NCBI GenBank assembly: GCA_900312665.1
Contig: ONZQ02000012.1
Span: 638,907 to 702,906, forward strand
Source of the DNA: Cephalotrichum gorgonifer
Taxonomy: Eukaryota > Ascomycota > Sordariomycetes > Microascales > Microascaceae
DNA: 64,000 bases
Reading direction: 5' to 3'
A program made the translations under genes and the position numbers. The notes under the pieces were generated by a model. The model did not search any database. It was not told where the DNA came from and saw only the letters and a list, made by a program, of their open reading frames with translations. Below are positions 23,342-34,059 of this stretch, one piece after another. How positions within the stretch are numbered: the stretch's first letter is position 1; the number at the start of each line of letters is the position of its first letter.

Positions 23342-26009
23342 GGTGTGTGCTCCACTATTTCGGAGGGTGGCATTCATGATTTGCGGGGTCCATTACCAAT
23401 GCGAGAGGGTCACGGCTCAGCAACTGGCACTTTTTTTCTTTCTCTGTCCCCCCCTTTCTTCAGCCCCAGCCAATACTTTGGTTTCCTGGAGCGGGCCGCT
23501 AGAAACAGGAAATCCCGCCCGAAGCAGTTCTCGGGTGCAGGGTGCGGCGGGTGCGGGGGCGGGACAGGGTAAAGGACAGTGCCGACCTCAAGTGCACGGA
23601 GGACAGCCATCAGCGGGAAGACAGGGACAACCGAAAGCAAGCAGATCTCCCGACATCGCCCATGGACAGACGCCACCAGCTTTATAATTTCTTCCTGATC
23701 GAGGCATTGTTACCAGAGAAGACCTGTCATGACACGCCGCAATCGGTGGTTTTATCCCCCCTCTTACTCCGCCAGGTTGACACCCCCCGCTGGTGCGCTG
23801 CATGCAGTGTGCTGTTTGGGTACAGTTACTTTTCGAAGACACCGGCCGTTGGATGTCCTGTCTGTCTGCGACGCCAGCTTTTTCGAGAAGAGTACTCCGT
23901 CCCGACCACTCTGAGCGACATCTCCTATTCCGTTGCTGGTGCCGCACCCTTGCTGCTTGGAGGAGGGCTGTGCAAGCCATTATGCAGCTAAAACGAGGTG
24001 GGGCAAGGGTGTGCAGATTAGGGGGTGGAGTTACTGGGGTTGAGAACTGGCTACCACCCCCACCTGAGAGAGATGGCACGAGAACATGTTTGAGGAGTGC
24101 ACAGGTTTATACTTGACACTCATGTCTCTTTTTTGGTTTTCAATTATAGGCGCATGGGAAATTTTCTGGATTCTAGGATGGTGTTGATGGGGATCGCCGT
24201 GGTTTACGACGGGGTGGTTTTTCTTTCTTCTTTTCTATCCTTCTTTTTCAAGGTAGGGTGGGCAACTTCTTTGCGTGTCGATGCGGCAAACAGGAGCCGT
24301 CACGGTAACTTTGGGCGGAATGGGATTGCACCAGGATTGAAGTTTCGTGCATGGAAATACCACTTGGCGGAAGCGGTGAATAGGGGAGGAAGGTGAAGGG
24401 AAGGGGAAACGGGAGTGTGGGCGGACCTTGAGAACCGGACAGACGGTTTGCATGCACCGTTTTTTTGTTTCCTCTTATATTATTACACGGCGCAACGGGA
24501 GGGTCACTCCAAATTGCGCCCGGAAAGGGCTGAATTAGCGGGAGGGGCAAGCCCGGGGAGCCTGCTAGGATGGGGGTGGGAGGCTCGAGCGACAAAGTTT
24601 AATGCGTTATGAAATATGAACAGATGAGCATAGGTAGGGGAGGTTCTCCGGATATGCGATGAAATTTGGAGACTTGGTTTATAGGATGGATGAAGCACAA
24701 AACATTTGCCGCTGTGGCATCAGTTACACTGTACTCGTCGAATTCCAGGGTCCTTTGGTTCACCGGGACGGGACGGGGAAGGTCGGGATGGTGGGGTGAG
24801 GGATAATATTAATGGTGTCTTGAATAAGACGAGACATATGTTTCGAGAAGTGGGCCAGGCAAGAGCAATCATGGATCCTTCGAGTCTCGTCCAAGTAAGC
24901 GGGGTTCGCGTTGGACCTTCCCGCCATATCCAATGATTGATTGGGCCAGCATGTACGTTGACGTCATGGCGTACAGTCGAATTAACGGTACTTACCCTAT
25001 GTTCCATAACACGACACTGGGAGAGGGAGCCAGGAGTAAGGTGGTAGCACCGTAAGGGGTGCTGGAGCGACATTGGGGGAGAAACGGGGGGGGGGGGGGG
25101 GGGGGGGGGTTACTTAGTGGTATCGTTCGGGCGCAGGGCTGGAGGGGCGTGGATTAGTGGGGGTTGATGCGGGGGTTGGAACTGGGAGACTTCGACATGG
25201 GGTGCTACAAGTTCGAGTATGTACTGCGAGCTATGAGGACGAGAGGGACAGGGAGGGGGTGGGAGGGGGTGGAAGGGATAATACTTGATTGGATGCATGT
25301 ACTCTGCGGTCCTGCTAGTCGCTGTATTCGCATAGATGCCTATAAAAGACGAGCAAGGGGGCTGGTCACCTGGACGAGCCCGAGGCAAACAGCATCGAAA
25401 GTCTTGACAGCCAGCTGGGTTTATTCACGTGGGAAATACCAAACCAAGAGATGAGGGCGGAGTTATGGCGGGATGGCGTATGGTCATGTGATTCAGCCCT
25501 GTGGTCTAACCCAGGTAAAGATGGGTCAAGCTCGGATAACTCAGCAAACCCCGATAGGAGTCAACAGTTGGTTGTTAGCGGGGTAAGTGAGTTTATCAGA
25601 AGCAGTGTTTTTTTTTAGGCAGCAGGCACTGAAAGTCATGCCTAAGAACTGAATCAAGACGAGAGAGGGAAAAAAAAAAGAACAACATTTTTTTCAAGGG
25701 TATTTAAGAATACTTTGGTAAAGGGGCGGCGGTCCTTTCTTCTCGGACATATTTTCAGCCCGGAGGTAGTTTCAAAACACCCCAGGACTCATCTCGCGGG
25801 TGGCGTTGTCGTGAGAGAAACAACTCTGGAAGGTGGGGGCGGGGCAACTTCAGATTCTGCGCGGCTTCGAGGAAGGAAAAGAGAGTGGATCGAACTCGAC
25901 ACAAAACACACAGATAAGCGTCCCGAATAGAATCACTCTTAAGGAGTCTTCCCGTTCCCCTCTATTACGCATATTCTCCCACCTCTCATAACTCACATAT
26001 CACTTCACC
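23342..26009. other. Intergenic region, no gene seen
   Basis: This lies between the zinc-finger gene and YVH1. It contains a 24-nt G homopolymer and only random frames. The last few hundred bases should be the YVH1 promoter. Confidence 0.5.
25086..25109 (+). repeat. G homopolymer, 24 nt
   Basis: An uninterrupted run of 24 G on the plus strand in intergenic DNA. Confidence 0.95.
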
Positions 26010-27296
26010 ATGGCGCTCAACCGCATCGACGGGAGCGAAGACCTCTATGTGGGAGCGTACGTTTCCCGCCTCGCATCGCTATGCACGCCCTGGTAAACTG
26101 ACAATTCACGGAACAGGTTATTTACCCTCCGCCGGCCAGATAAGCTGGAGGAGATGGGCATCACGCACATTGTCTCGGCGCTAAACCTCAGCGCGGCAGA
26201 GCTCGAGAAGGACGGGCTGACGGCATGGAAGACTGTCCGCGAGAGGTTTAGGCACCTGGTCGTCGACGTGGATGACATGGATGATGAAGATATACTCATG
26301 CATTTCCCTGCGGCGGTACGGTTTATCGAGGAGGGTCTGTACCCTAGCCAAGGCGGGGACGACGGGAACGATGGAGAGGAGGACTCCGGCAAGAAAGGCG
26401 AGAAGGGAAAGCCCACGGGGAGCGTGTACGTGCACTGCGCGATGGGAAAGTCGCGCTCCGTGAGCCTCGTGGTGGCCTACCTCCTCTGGAAACACCCCCA
26501 ACGCTTCGGACGATACCCGGATTCGGGAGCGGACCCGAACTCCAAGAAGGAGGGGGCGAGGGAGGCGGTTAAGAAGGCAGTGGAATGGGTGCGGCGCAGC
26601 CGCAGTATCGCGGACCCTAACTGGGGATTTAGGACGCAGCTGCAGTTGTGGTGGGAAATGGGGTGCCCCGAGGACGTGGAGAGCCACCCCGCCTACAGGC
26701 GGTGGGCGTACAAGCGAGAGATTGAGCGGAGCGTGGCGGTGGGGATGGCGCCCGAGTTGAAATTCGAGGACGAGATGGTGGTGGTGCTGCCGGCGGGGGC
26801 GGGGGGCGAGGAGGTGCGGAGTACGGGAGCAGGAGCGGCGAGTCCTGCGACTCCAATCCAGGGGCCAGAGCTGAGGTGTCGGAAATGCAGGAACACGCTC
26901 GCGACGGCGGAGTACATTGTCAGTCTGGGCCACGACGATAAGGAGAAGGACGGGCGGGCGGCGGACGACAAGGAGTCCGCGGCGCCGACTTGGCCGCTGC
27001 CGCTGGTGCCCTCGTCGCCCACGGCCCGGACGTGCGGGCACTACTTTATCGAGCCGCTCTCGTGGATGAGGGCGACGCTGGAGGAGGGGCTGCTTGAGGG
27101 CCGGTTGGCGTGCCCGCGGGAGAGGTGCGGCGCGTCGGTGGGGAGGTACTCGTGGAAGGGTCTCCAGTGCTCATGTGGGGAGTGGGTGACGCCAGCGTTC
27201 TCGCTGCAGAAGGGGAGGGTGGATCTCAAGGGGAGGACGGCGGCGGGCACGCCGGTCGGCGGTGTGGGGATTCGGATGCCGCCGCGGCTGGCGTGA
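26010..27296 (+). CDS. YVH1: Dual-specificity phosphatase Yvh1 with C-terminal zinc-binding domain
   Basis: Two exons (26010-26056 and 26117-27296) give 408 residues; the 60-nt intron joins DLYVGA to LFTLRRPDK. The phosphatase domain (about 10-240) has the P-loop VHCAMGKSRS with catalytic Cys123 and an upstream Asp-rich general-acid region (VDVDDMDDEDI). The C-terminal third holds four paired Cys/His motifs: CRKC, CGHYF, CPRERCG and CSCG. This pairing is diagnostic of Yvh1/DUSP12, which uses the zinc domain to release Mrt4 from pre-60S ribosomes in late cytoplasmic ribosome maturation. A Gly/Asp/Lys-rich insertion (about 94-116) just before the P-loop is longer than in yeast. The gene has its own promoter; CPS1 follows on the same strand 635 bp downstream. 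Confidence 0.95.
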
Positions 27297-27931
27297 AGTG
27301 GGAGGCGCGTGCGGCCTGGAGTCGACGGGGGGGATAAAGGAGCTTCGGGGTGCCGGTTAGGCGAGTCGCCGTCACTCCCACTAGTCTAGTGATGCCACCG
27401 ATTTGCGCTGGTGGGGAACAGACCATTAGCGAGGGTGTATTACGTGTATGTGCTGTGCTCGTAGATCTAAGTGCTACAGTCTAGCTAATGCCTGCCCAAT
27501 TGACTTGAATTGGGTAGATGTAGCTCTGAGATCAATATACACGTTATCTCCAGATTTCAACGCCTCTTATCGCCACTGGCAACCTTGACAGCTGTATCAA
27601 CGGTACCCCTGTTTGACCTGCCTATCCTGGAAGTGGTTAATAGTGGGGCCGAGATTGAAACGGAGCCTTTGTTGCTCGGCAAAGGCAGGCCGATGATGCC
27701 ATCGCGCATTTCCAAAGTCTGCCCCACAGTTACCTCGAAATCCCCAACATAGTCACGAACTCCGTATTTTCAACCCCTCAAATCGCGCTGTCGCAAGCTC
27801 ATCCTCAGCCACACCCACACATCCTCACGAAGGGCAACAGAGGGTACTGGCAAACGGCTGGACAATTACAGATACAGGTAACCGAAAAGACTGGCACGAA
27901 TTTGATAGGCTACAGTCGAGAACAGCACACT
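27297..27931. other. Intergenic region between YVH1 and the carboxypeptidase gene
   Basis: It serves as 3' UTR of YVH1 and promoter of the M20 peptidase. No gene seen. Confidence 0.5.
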
Positions 27932-29704
27932 ATGGAGAAACAAGCTCCCCTGCTCCCGACCGGCACTGCGCCCGAGCCGCGGCAGAGGTCCTTCTGGGTC
28001 CGCCGCTGGCCGATCACGGTCCTCCTCTCTCTCGGCGCACTCCACTACGGCCTTACTACCACCCTCAACTTCCAGCACTACCCTCATTCCGGTCCCGTGG
28101 GGCACCGTCCTCATTCCTCTAATGGCGGGCAATGCCGTCAGGTCGACCCCCTGACTCCAGTCTCCTCGCCTGGGACGTCGCCTGACGCACTAGAGAACAT
28201 GGAGGCCTACATCACCTCGGATGCCTTCCGTAACGAGACGGTGAAGCGCATGGCGGGCGCTATCCAGATCCCCTCCATGTCCTACGACGACCTCGGCCCC
28301 GTCGGGGAGGACCCGCGTTGGGAGATCATGTACGATATGGCGGCCTACCTCGAGAAGACCTTCCCCCTTGTCCACGCCAACCTGCGCCGCGAGAAGGTCA
28401 ACACCCACGGCCTGCTCTACACGTGGGAGGGCTCCGACCCCGCGCTGAAGCCTACCGTCCTCATGGCCCACCAGGACGTGGTCCCCGTCGCAGAGGACAC
28501 GGCCGGCGACTGGACGCACCCTCCCTTCAGCGGTGCCTACGACGGAAAGTTCATCTGGGGCCGCGGCGCGTCGGACTGCAAGGACCAGCTCATCGGCAGC
28601 CTCGAGTCCATCGAGCTCCTCCTCGGGGCGGGGTACGCGCCTAGGCGCACGGTTGTACTGTCCTACGGGTTCGACGAGGAGATCTCGGGGCGCCAGGGCG
28701 CGGGACACCTCTCCGCCGCCATCCTCGCGCGCTACGGCGAGGACGGCGTGTCGGTCATCGTCGACGAGGGCTCCGGTGTCAAGGAGCAGTGGGGCACCGC
28801 GTTCGCCATCCCCGGTGTCGCAGAGAAGGGGTACCTGGACGTCGAGGTCGCGGTGCGCACGCCCGGCGGCCACTCGTCTGTCCCGCCGGCGCATACGGGC
28901 ATCGGGATCCTGGCCCAGCTCATCTCGGAGATCGAGGCGCACCCGTACGAGCCGCGCCTCGCGCCCGAGAACCCCGTCGTGGACCTCCTGAGCTGCGGGG
29001 CGGAGCACGCGGACGAGTTCCCCAGCAAGCTAAGGAAGCTGCTCCCCGGCGCGGAGGGTGGACGCAAGCATGGTCATCACGGACATGGCAAGAAGGACAA
29101 GCTCGCGAAAGAGGTGGCGAAGATGGGGCCGGCAACGAAGTACCTCTTCACGACGTCGCTGGCCACGGATATCGTTCACGGCGGAGTGAAGGTCAACGCG
29201 CTGCCGGAGCGCGTCTACGCGGTGGTGAACCACCGCATCAACGTCGGCGAGACCACCGACGAGGTCAAGGCGAAGCTCTCGAAGGTGGTCAAGAAGGTTG
29301 CCGACAGGCACAATCTCACGCTCCACGCGTTCGACGACGAGGAGGAGGAGACGGTCGGGAGCGTGATACTCCGGGAGACCGGGATCAAGCTCGAGCCGGC
29401 CCCCGTGACGCCCACCCTGGTGGATGGCACAACGGCGTACTCGGTGCTCGCGGGGACGACGAGGGCGCTTTACGGCGAGGAGCTGGTGGTGGCGCCGGGC
29501 ATCATGACCGGGAACACGGACACGCGGTACTACTGGGCCTTGACGCGCAACATCTTCCGATTCTCGCCCGGGTGGGACCCGGCCTTCGACAGCTGGAAGT
29601 GGATCCACACCGTCGACGAGAGAGTCAGCGTGGAGGCGCACCTGAACACCGTGCAGTGGTATGTCAGGTTCATCAGGAATATGGACGAGGCGGATTTGGC
29701 GTAA
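27932..29704 (+). CDS. CPS1: Vacuolar carboxypeptidase S-like M20 metallopeptidase
   Basis: A single exon of 590 residues. The ATG at 27932 (MEKQAPLLP) is chosen over an upstream in-frame TTG. A short cytosolic tail is followed by one membrane anchor (WPITVLLSLGALHYGL, about 26-42), then the lumenal enzyme. Di-zinc ligand motifs of family M20 are present in order: LMAHQDVVPV (His), WGRGASDCKDQ (Asp), YGFDEEISG (catalytic Glu and ligand Glu), VDEGSG, and the C-terminal MTGNTDTRYYW block specific to CPS1. The dimerisation domain lies around the middle (GGHSSVPPAHTGIGIL). A His/Lys-rich loop (KHGHHGHGKKDK) is inserted after it. In yeast, CPS1 enters the vacuole through the multivesicular-body pathway and releases C-terminal residues from peptides. 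The next gene, VFA1, concerns the same sorting pathway, probably by coincidence. Confidence 0.93.
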   Translation: MEKQAPLLPTGTAPEPRQRSFWVRRWPITVLLSLGALHYGLTTTLNFQHYPHSGPVGHRPHSSNGGQCRQVDPLTPVSSPGTSPDALENMEAYITSDAFRNETVKRMAGAIQIPSMSYDDLGPVGEDPRWEIMYDMAAYLEKTFPLVHANLRREKVNTHGLLYTWEGSDPALKPTVLMAHQDVVPVAEDTAGDWTHPPFSGAYDGKFIWGRGASDCKDQLIGSLESIELLLGAGYAPRRTVVLSYGFDEEISGRQGAGHLSAAILARYGEDGVSVIVDEGSGVKEQWGTAFAIPGVAEKGYLDVEVAVRTPGGHSSVPPAHTGIGILAQLISEIEAHPYEPRLAPENPVVDLLSCGAEHADEFPSKLRKLLPGAEGGRKHGHHGHGKKDKLAKEVAKMGPATKYLFTTSLATDIVHGGVKVNALPERVYAVVNHRINVGETTDEVKAKLSKVVKKVADRHNLTLHAFDDEEEETVGSVILRETGIKLEPAPVTPTLVDGTTAYSVLAGTTRALYGEELVVAPGIMTGNTDTRYYWALTRNIFRFSPGWDPAFDSWKWIHTVDERVSVEAHLNTVQWYVRFIRNMDEADLA

Positions 29705-32700
29705 GGGGGGTCTGGAAAGGCTGGAATCGCCCGGTCTCGAGGTTAGATATTGGATGCATCTTGCATTTTTCTCCGCGTTTCATTAGCTAGAGGACGATTC
29801 GGACGTTTCCTTTTTAGCCATACCAATGGAGGTTGAAGACGATACGACGGTTTTGCAACAGGCAGGTTGATGGTCAGAGCTTGTTCCATGTGCCGAATTT
29901 ACGTGAGGTTAGTATAAGCAAAAGATGGATCGACCCATGTTCACAAATCCCTCGCCCATCTCATATCACGCGGATACTCAGAAGGGGGTATCTTTTTGTC
30001 GACGACTCTGTCATTGTGTTTCAAGAATGAGGTAGCCCAGCTGGATACAACGCCTGAAGACGCCCCTACTCTCTAGCTCTTACTTTTAGCAATGGAGTCT
30101 TCTTCCCGATCGATTTCATGACAGGACGCCAGTTTCATGTCAACACCCACCCACGTCAGCAACTAGGGTCAGCACCGAACAGATAGTCGAGCGACATCGT
30201 CTTGGCAACAACCTTCTCGCTGTGGTCATGCCCATAACCCCTGCGGTATATACGTATGATACCCAAGCTCGTGCAGGTAGCTAGCCTTTCACCCCCCTTC
30301 CATGACATCCCATCTGGTTAGCGAGCACCTCATCCCTGCCTGCTCGCTCACTTCCCCACATCTCACCCCCCCTCTCTAAAAACATGTTCGTTCCCGCTGA
30401 CATGCCTGTACTTGTCTGGCGGGGATCGCTCTTGAGTGTTGACGAATGCGACCGGGCATACAACCCGCTCCCCGCTCTGCAAATGAGACGGATGCCTGAG
30501 CGCACTGGCTTACGTGCATGGAACGTAACGTGAAGTCGCTCGGCCGCCTGGATATCCACACCCTCTCACCCTCTCACCTTCACTTCTCTACCACCTGGGG
30601 CAGATCATGGGGGGGGGGGGGGGGGTAGGGGGGTACTTTGTGGAATTCTGGTCGACACCCTTGCAACCCGCCCGAGGATGGCGGGAGGTAAGAACCATGA
30701 AATCAACGATAGCTTTCCCCATTGCTGATTCGTCCCGTATACGAGGACATTCAAGGTCTCCGAGCCGCCCCTTCCTCCGCGCTCCCGGTAGGACCCCGTA
30801 GCATTAACGGACCCCAATCCTCCCTTGCTCTTTGCACTCGGACGATTAGATCTGAAAACTGCCCTGTTGGCACAGGGAGCAGGGACTGCCGAGTGAATGG
30901 CGTGACACCGGAATCCCGAAACCGAAGTGACTTACTAAAATTAGGCACAGCGGCCGGACCGATCTCCTGGGCCCTCCTCCTCCAAAAGGTCCCTTGGAGG
31001 GCCTCGGGGGGCGGTAGGCACGTGGGTACAGGAGGAGTATTTGGAATTCGACGTTGTTAGGGTGGGTTCAGGGAAGTTTCCCTCCATTTTTCATAAGGTT
31101 TCATCGGAACTTGTTACTTAAAAGTCCGACGACCTGAAGACCTGTACAGGTTGTTGGAGCCCGCTCCGCGCTAGCGATGATAGCTTTGGGGCCCGAGAGA
31201 GTACATCCTTGTCGGGTACAAAGAGGGGGCGGGACGTTTATTGCGCCATTATATCAGCCCTAAGATAGGGCGGCTGCTGACGACTTGCAAGAGCACGAGT
31301 CATGTTCGTCCTCCCTTGCGGAAAGTGGCGTTTTCCTGTTCAGGCGGTCCCCTCAGAACCTTGGGCAGCTTGGATACTCGGACAACAGAGCGAGACGGGA
31401 TGATCAAAGGACGAGGAGAGAGCCGCATTCGCACGTCCTTGGCCAGGTTTATTATACTGCACACGCCCTCCTCGGGTTCCCTTCCCATAGGCCGTGATTC
31501 CATGTACAGCAATTTGTACGCAGCAAGAAACCCTCGAACCGTCTTTAGTCATCTCTCACTCAGAAACAATGCAAGCAAGCGAAGGCCCTCGCTCGAGGGT
31601 TTCCCAGACCCAATGATAGCTGCAGACGATACGATAGTGCACCATGGGTGGGTGGGTGATGGGCACCAGTCGTGGAGGCGTGAGGATTGCCATGACCCGC
31701 AGCTCAAGCGGCAGGAGTCCGTTTTCGGTGTAAAACGCGAGACAAAGGCCATCCTCTCGCATCGATGTTCGAAGTATCGTCTCATTCCGCACTGAGGCAA
31801 CCCAAGTCACCCTATTGGGCGGGAGCTTTGGTATTGGTACTAGTACATATTAATCCCGCCAGAGAGTAAGCGCTAGCTCGATTTGAACAGGGTGCCGCGT
31901 GCTGTCCTCAACCCACGTGAGAGCAGCAAAGTAGAGGAGGGGTGGGGGCCATGATAATCAATGACCAGCAATAATGCAAGTATTTCTTGAAGGCGGTTGC
32001 GTGACAAGGATATAGTGAGCCTCCTCCCCACTACCGTGGAAAAAACCGGGAGGGGGAGGGTTGTTCTTTAAGACCCTAGCCGCAGATGATCCCCGTCAGA
32101 CATAGAGCCCTGTCAATACTCTGTTTGGCGTACGAGTAATACTCGTGTTCGTAAGCAGTATCCTCACTCCGGAAGGAGTGGACAGGGGCGGCCTCGGATT
32201 CGGTTTTCGGCTCGCTTTGAATCCGGACGAATAAACACCGACGCTGACAGGGTTGTCTGCAGGGCTTACATCGTTGCTGGTGTTCAGAGTACTCTGTACG
32301 AGTACTCGTGCCAAGTATTCGTGGATGCTTGGGAAGGGAGCAAATCGGGAGTGCTGACTGACGATGCATGGGATGAACACAAAATCCTTGTCGGCTCGGG
32401 AAGGAAGCCAAATGGAAGAAAGAAGGGAGGGGGCGTGGCTGAAGTTTTTTGCGCTAGCCCGCGCATGGGAGGAGTGAACATAGTTTTGGACCCTTGTTCT
32501 ACGTGCGAGTACAAACACCATGCCAATAGGATATGGAAAAACGGTGACATTCTCGGAATGGGGGAATCGGAAACGGCGGGTGAGAGTGATTCAAGAGGTA
32601 CTTTGATGTGGCCGGGATTGAAGTACCAAAGTAAGGGATGGGGAGAGGGGTGTGTAGATGGGCGGGGCCTAGGATGTGAGGATGCTTACGGCCGAAGCGG

Positions 32701-32822
32701 GACGGCGTGCTTGCGCGGGTGTCTGGCGGAGGACGGCGTGACTGAAGAAGCAAAAGAGCGAGCACGAAGGAAGACGAGCCAGGAGAGTCGCGTGCGAGAA
32801 CAAAATTCGAATGCTGCGACAC
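29705..32822. other. Intergenic region, 3.1 kb, no gene seen
   Basis: Only random frames were found, including 31241-31795 plus, which is not protein-like. It holds a 17-nt G run and two ACGAGTA-based palindromes near 32132 and 32298. Confidence 0.5.
30609..30625 (+). repeat. G homopolymer, 17 nt
   Basis: An uninterrupted run of 17 G, followed by TAGGGGGG. Confidence 0.95.
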
Positions 32823-33615
32823 TCAGGTGCCGGGTAGGTTCTTTGGAACGGAGGGGAAGAGGTTTGGCTGCTGGAGTCGCTCGCGGTTTCGCCTCGCCAT
32901 CTCTGCTTCCCGTTTTTTGGCGAGACGCTGGTTGTAAAAGACCCTGGGCGCCTCAGGATTAGTTCACGATTTCGCCCGAGAGGGGGCGGAGATGACTTCG
33001 CATACCGCTGTAGAGCGAAGAATCGAGGTTCTTCCTCGAGTGTTGCGGCGCTGGCCTCGCTTTTCTGATCGGGGTTGTCAGGAATCGAGTCGACTGCACA
33101 TCTGGAGTGAGGGGTCCTCCCTACCTTTGCGCCTGCACCCACCTCATCCGTCCCATCTTTATTGTCCTTGTCTTTAGACTTATCCTTCTCTTCGTCTTTA
33201 CTCTTGTCGCCCGACTTCTCCTTCTCCTTCTCCTTCTCCTTCTCCTCGTCTTTCTTCTTCTTCTCGGCCTCCTTCTTCCGCTTCTTCTCCTCATACTCCT
33301 TCTTCACCCTCTCCAGCTCCTCCTCCATGGCCTTCTTCTTCCTCGCCTCAACTGCGTCCTGGTCTATTATCGGCGAGCAGAACTTCCGATCCTTTATGTG
33401 AGCGGGACAGACGAAGAAGAAATCCTGGATGGGGCAAACGTTAGCTCAAGTCCGGCGGACGGCGCGGCGGGGAGGAGATACAGCGCAGGAGTACCGACCT
33501 TTCCGTCTGGGCCGTCTGATATCAGGACGCTAGTTGTCGGCCTGTAGCAGATGTCACAGCCCTTTTGGGCCGTGTCGGCCACTTTCCTGTGTGCGTAGAC
33601 ATTTTCAAACGGCAT
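32823..33615 (-). CDS. VFA1: Vps4-associated protein 1 (ESCRT/MVB pathway)
   Basis: Exons 33499-33615, 33006-33424 and 32823-32943 give 218 residues. The N-terminus MPFENVYAHRKVADTAQKGC continues into CDICYRPTTSVL and DFFFVCPAHIKDRKFCSP, the Cys-rich zinc-binding domain typical of Vfa1, with CxxC, CPAH and FC ligands. A Lys/Glu coiled-coil region of about 80 residues follows, made of KEKEKEK-like repeats. The last exon restores the conserved C-terminus (FYNQRLAKKREAEMARRNRE ... LFPSVPKNLPGT) that would bind Vps4. Donors are GTCGGT (weak) and GTATGC. An additional 60-nt stretch (33065-33124) has a GTAGGG donor, a CTGAC branch point and a CAG acceptor; removal or retention keeps the frame. The gene is divergent from RTT106. 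Confidence 0.92.
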
Positions 33616-34059
33616 GGCGACGACCTGGGAAGCTGGTGTAGCTTTGCCTTGGCCTTTTGAACATGAGCCGCTCGCTCGTCAACTGGCACGCGGAATGGGG
33701 AGGAGGGCGCTTGGAGAATGGATGGCGGGGTGGTAGTTAAGAGCGGGGACCTCTCAAAGTAACTAGCTCGCCTAGACCGCGCGGACAATGACCTCGGTCA
33801 CATCGGGGCACTAACAGCCAAGCTCCCGCGTCATAGGTTTCCTAGGCCTATACCAGATAAAGCTCTCGATGAGTCAGCATCTTTATCATCCCGTCATGAC
33901 GGCGCGGTTTCGAGGTGTCCAAACAACAGGAAAAATCGCGTCGCCTCGACCGGGCGGCCTTATTGATTTACATCTTCGCATCCCATTGATACCATTACAA
34001 CTAATTGTTGCTTTTCTCCGGTATCCCACCTCTGTCCCTAGTCGCCTCAAGACCGCAAC
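33616..34059. promoter_or_regulatory. Bidirectional promoter region of VFA1 and RTT106
   Basis: The two start codons are 444 bp apart, pointing away from each other, with no other gene between them. Both promoters must lie here. No specific factor site could be supported. Confidence 0.6.

Noticed and set aside
31241..31795. 184-codon plus-strand ORF
   Set aside because: No domain or conserved pattern; antisense frames of equal length overlap it.
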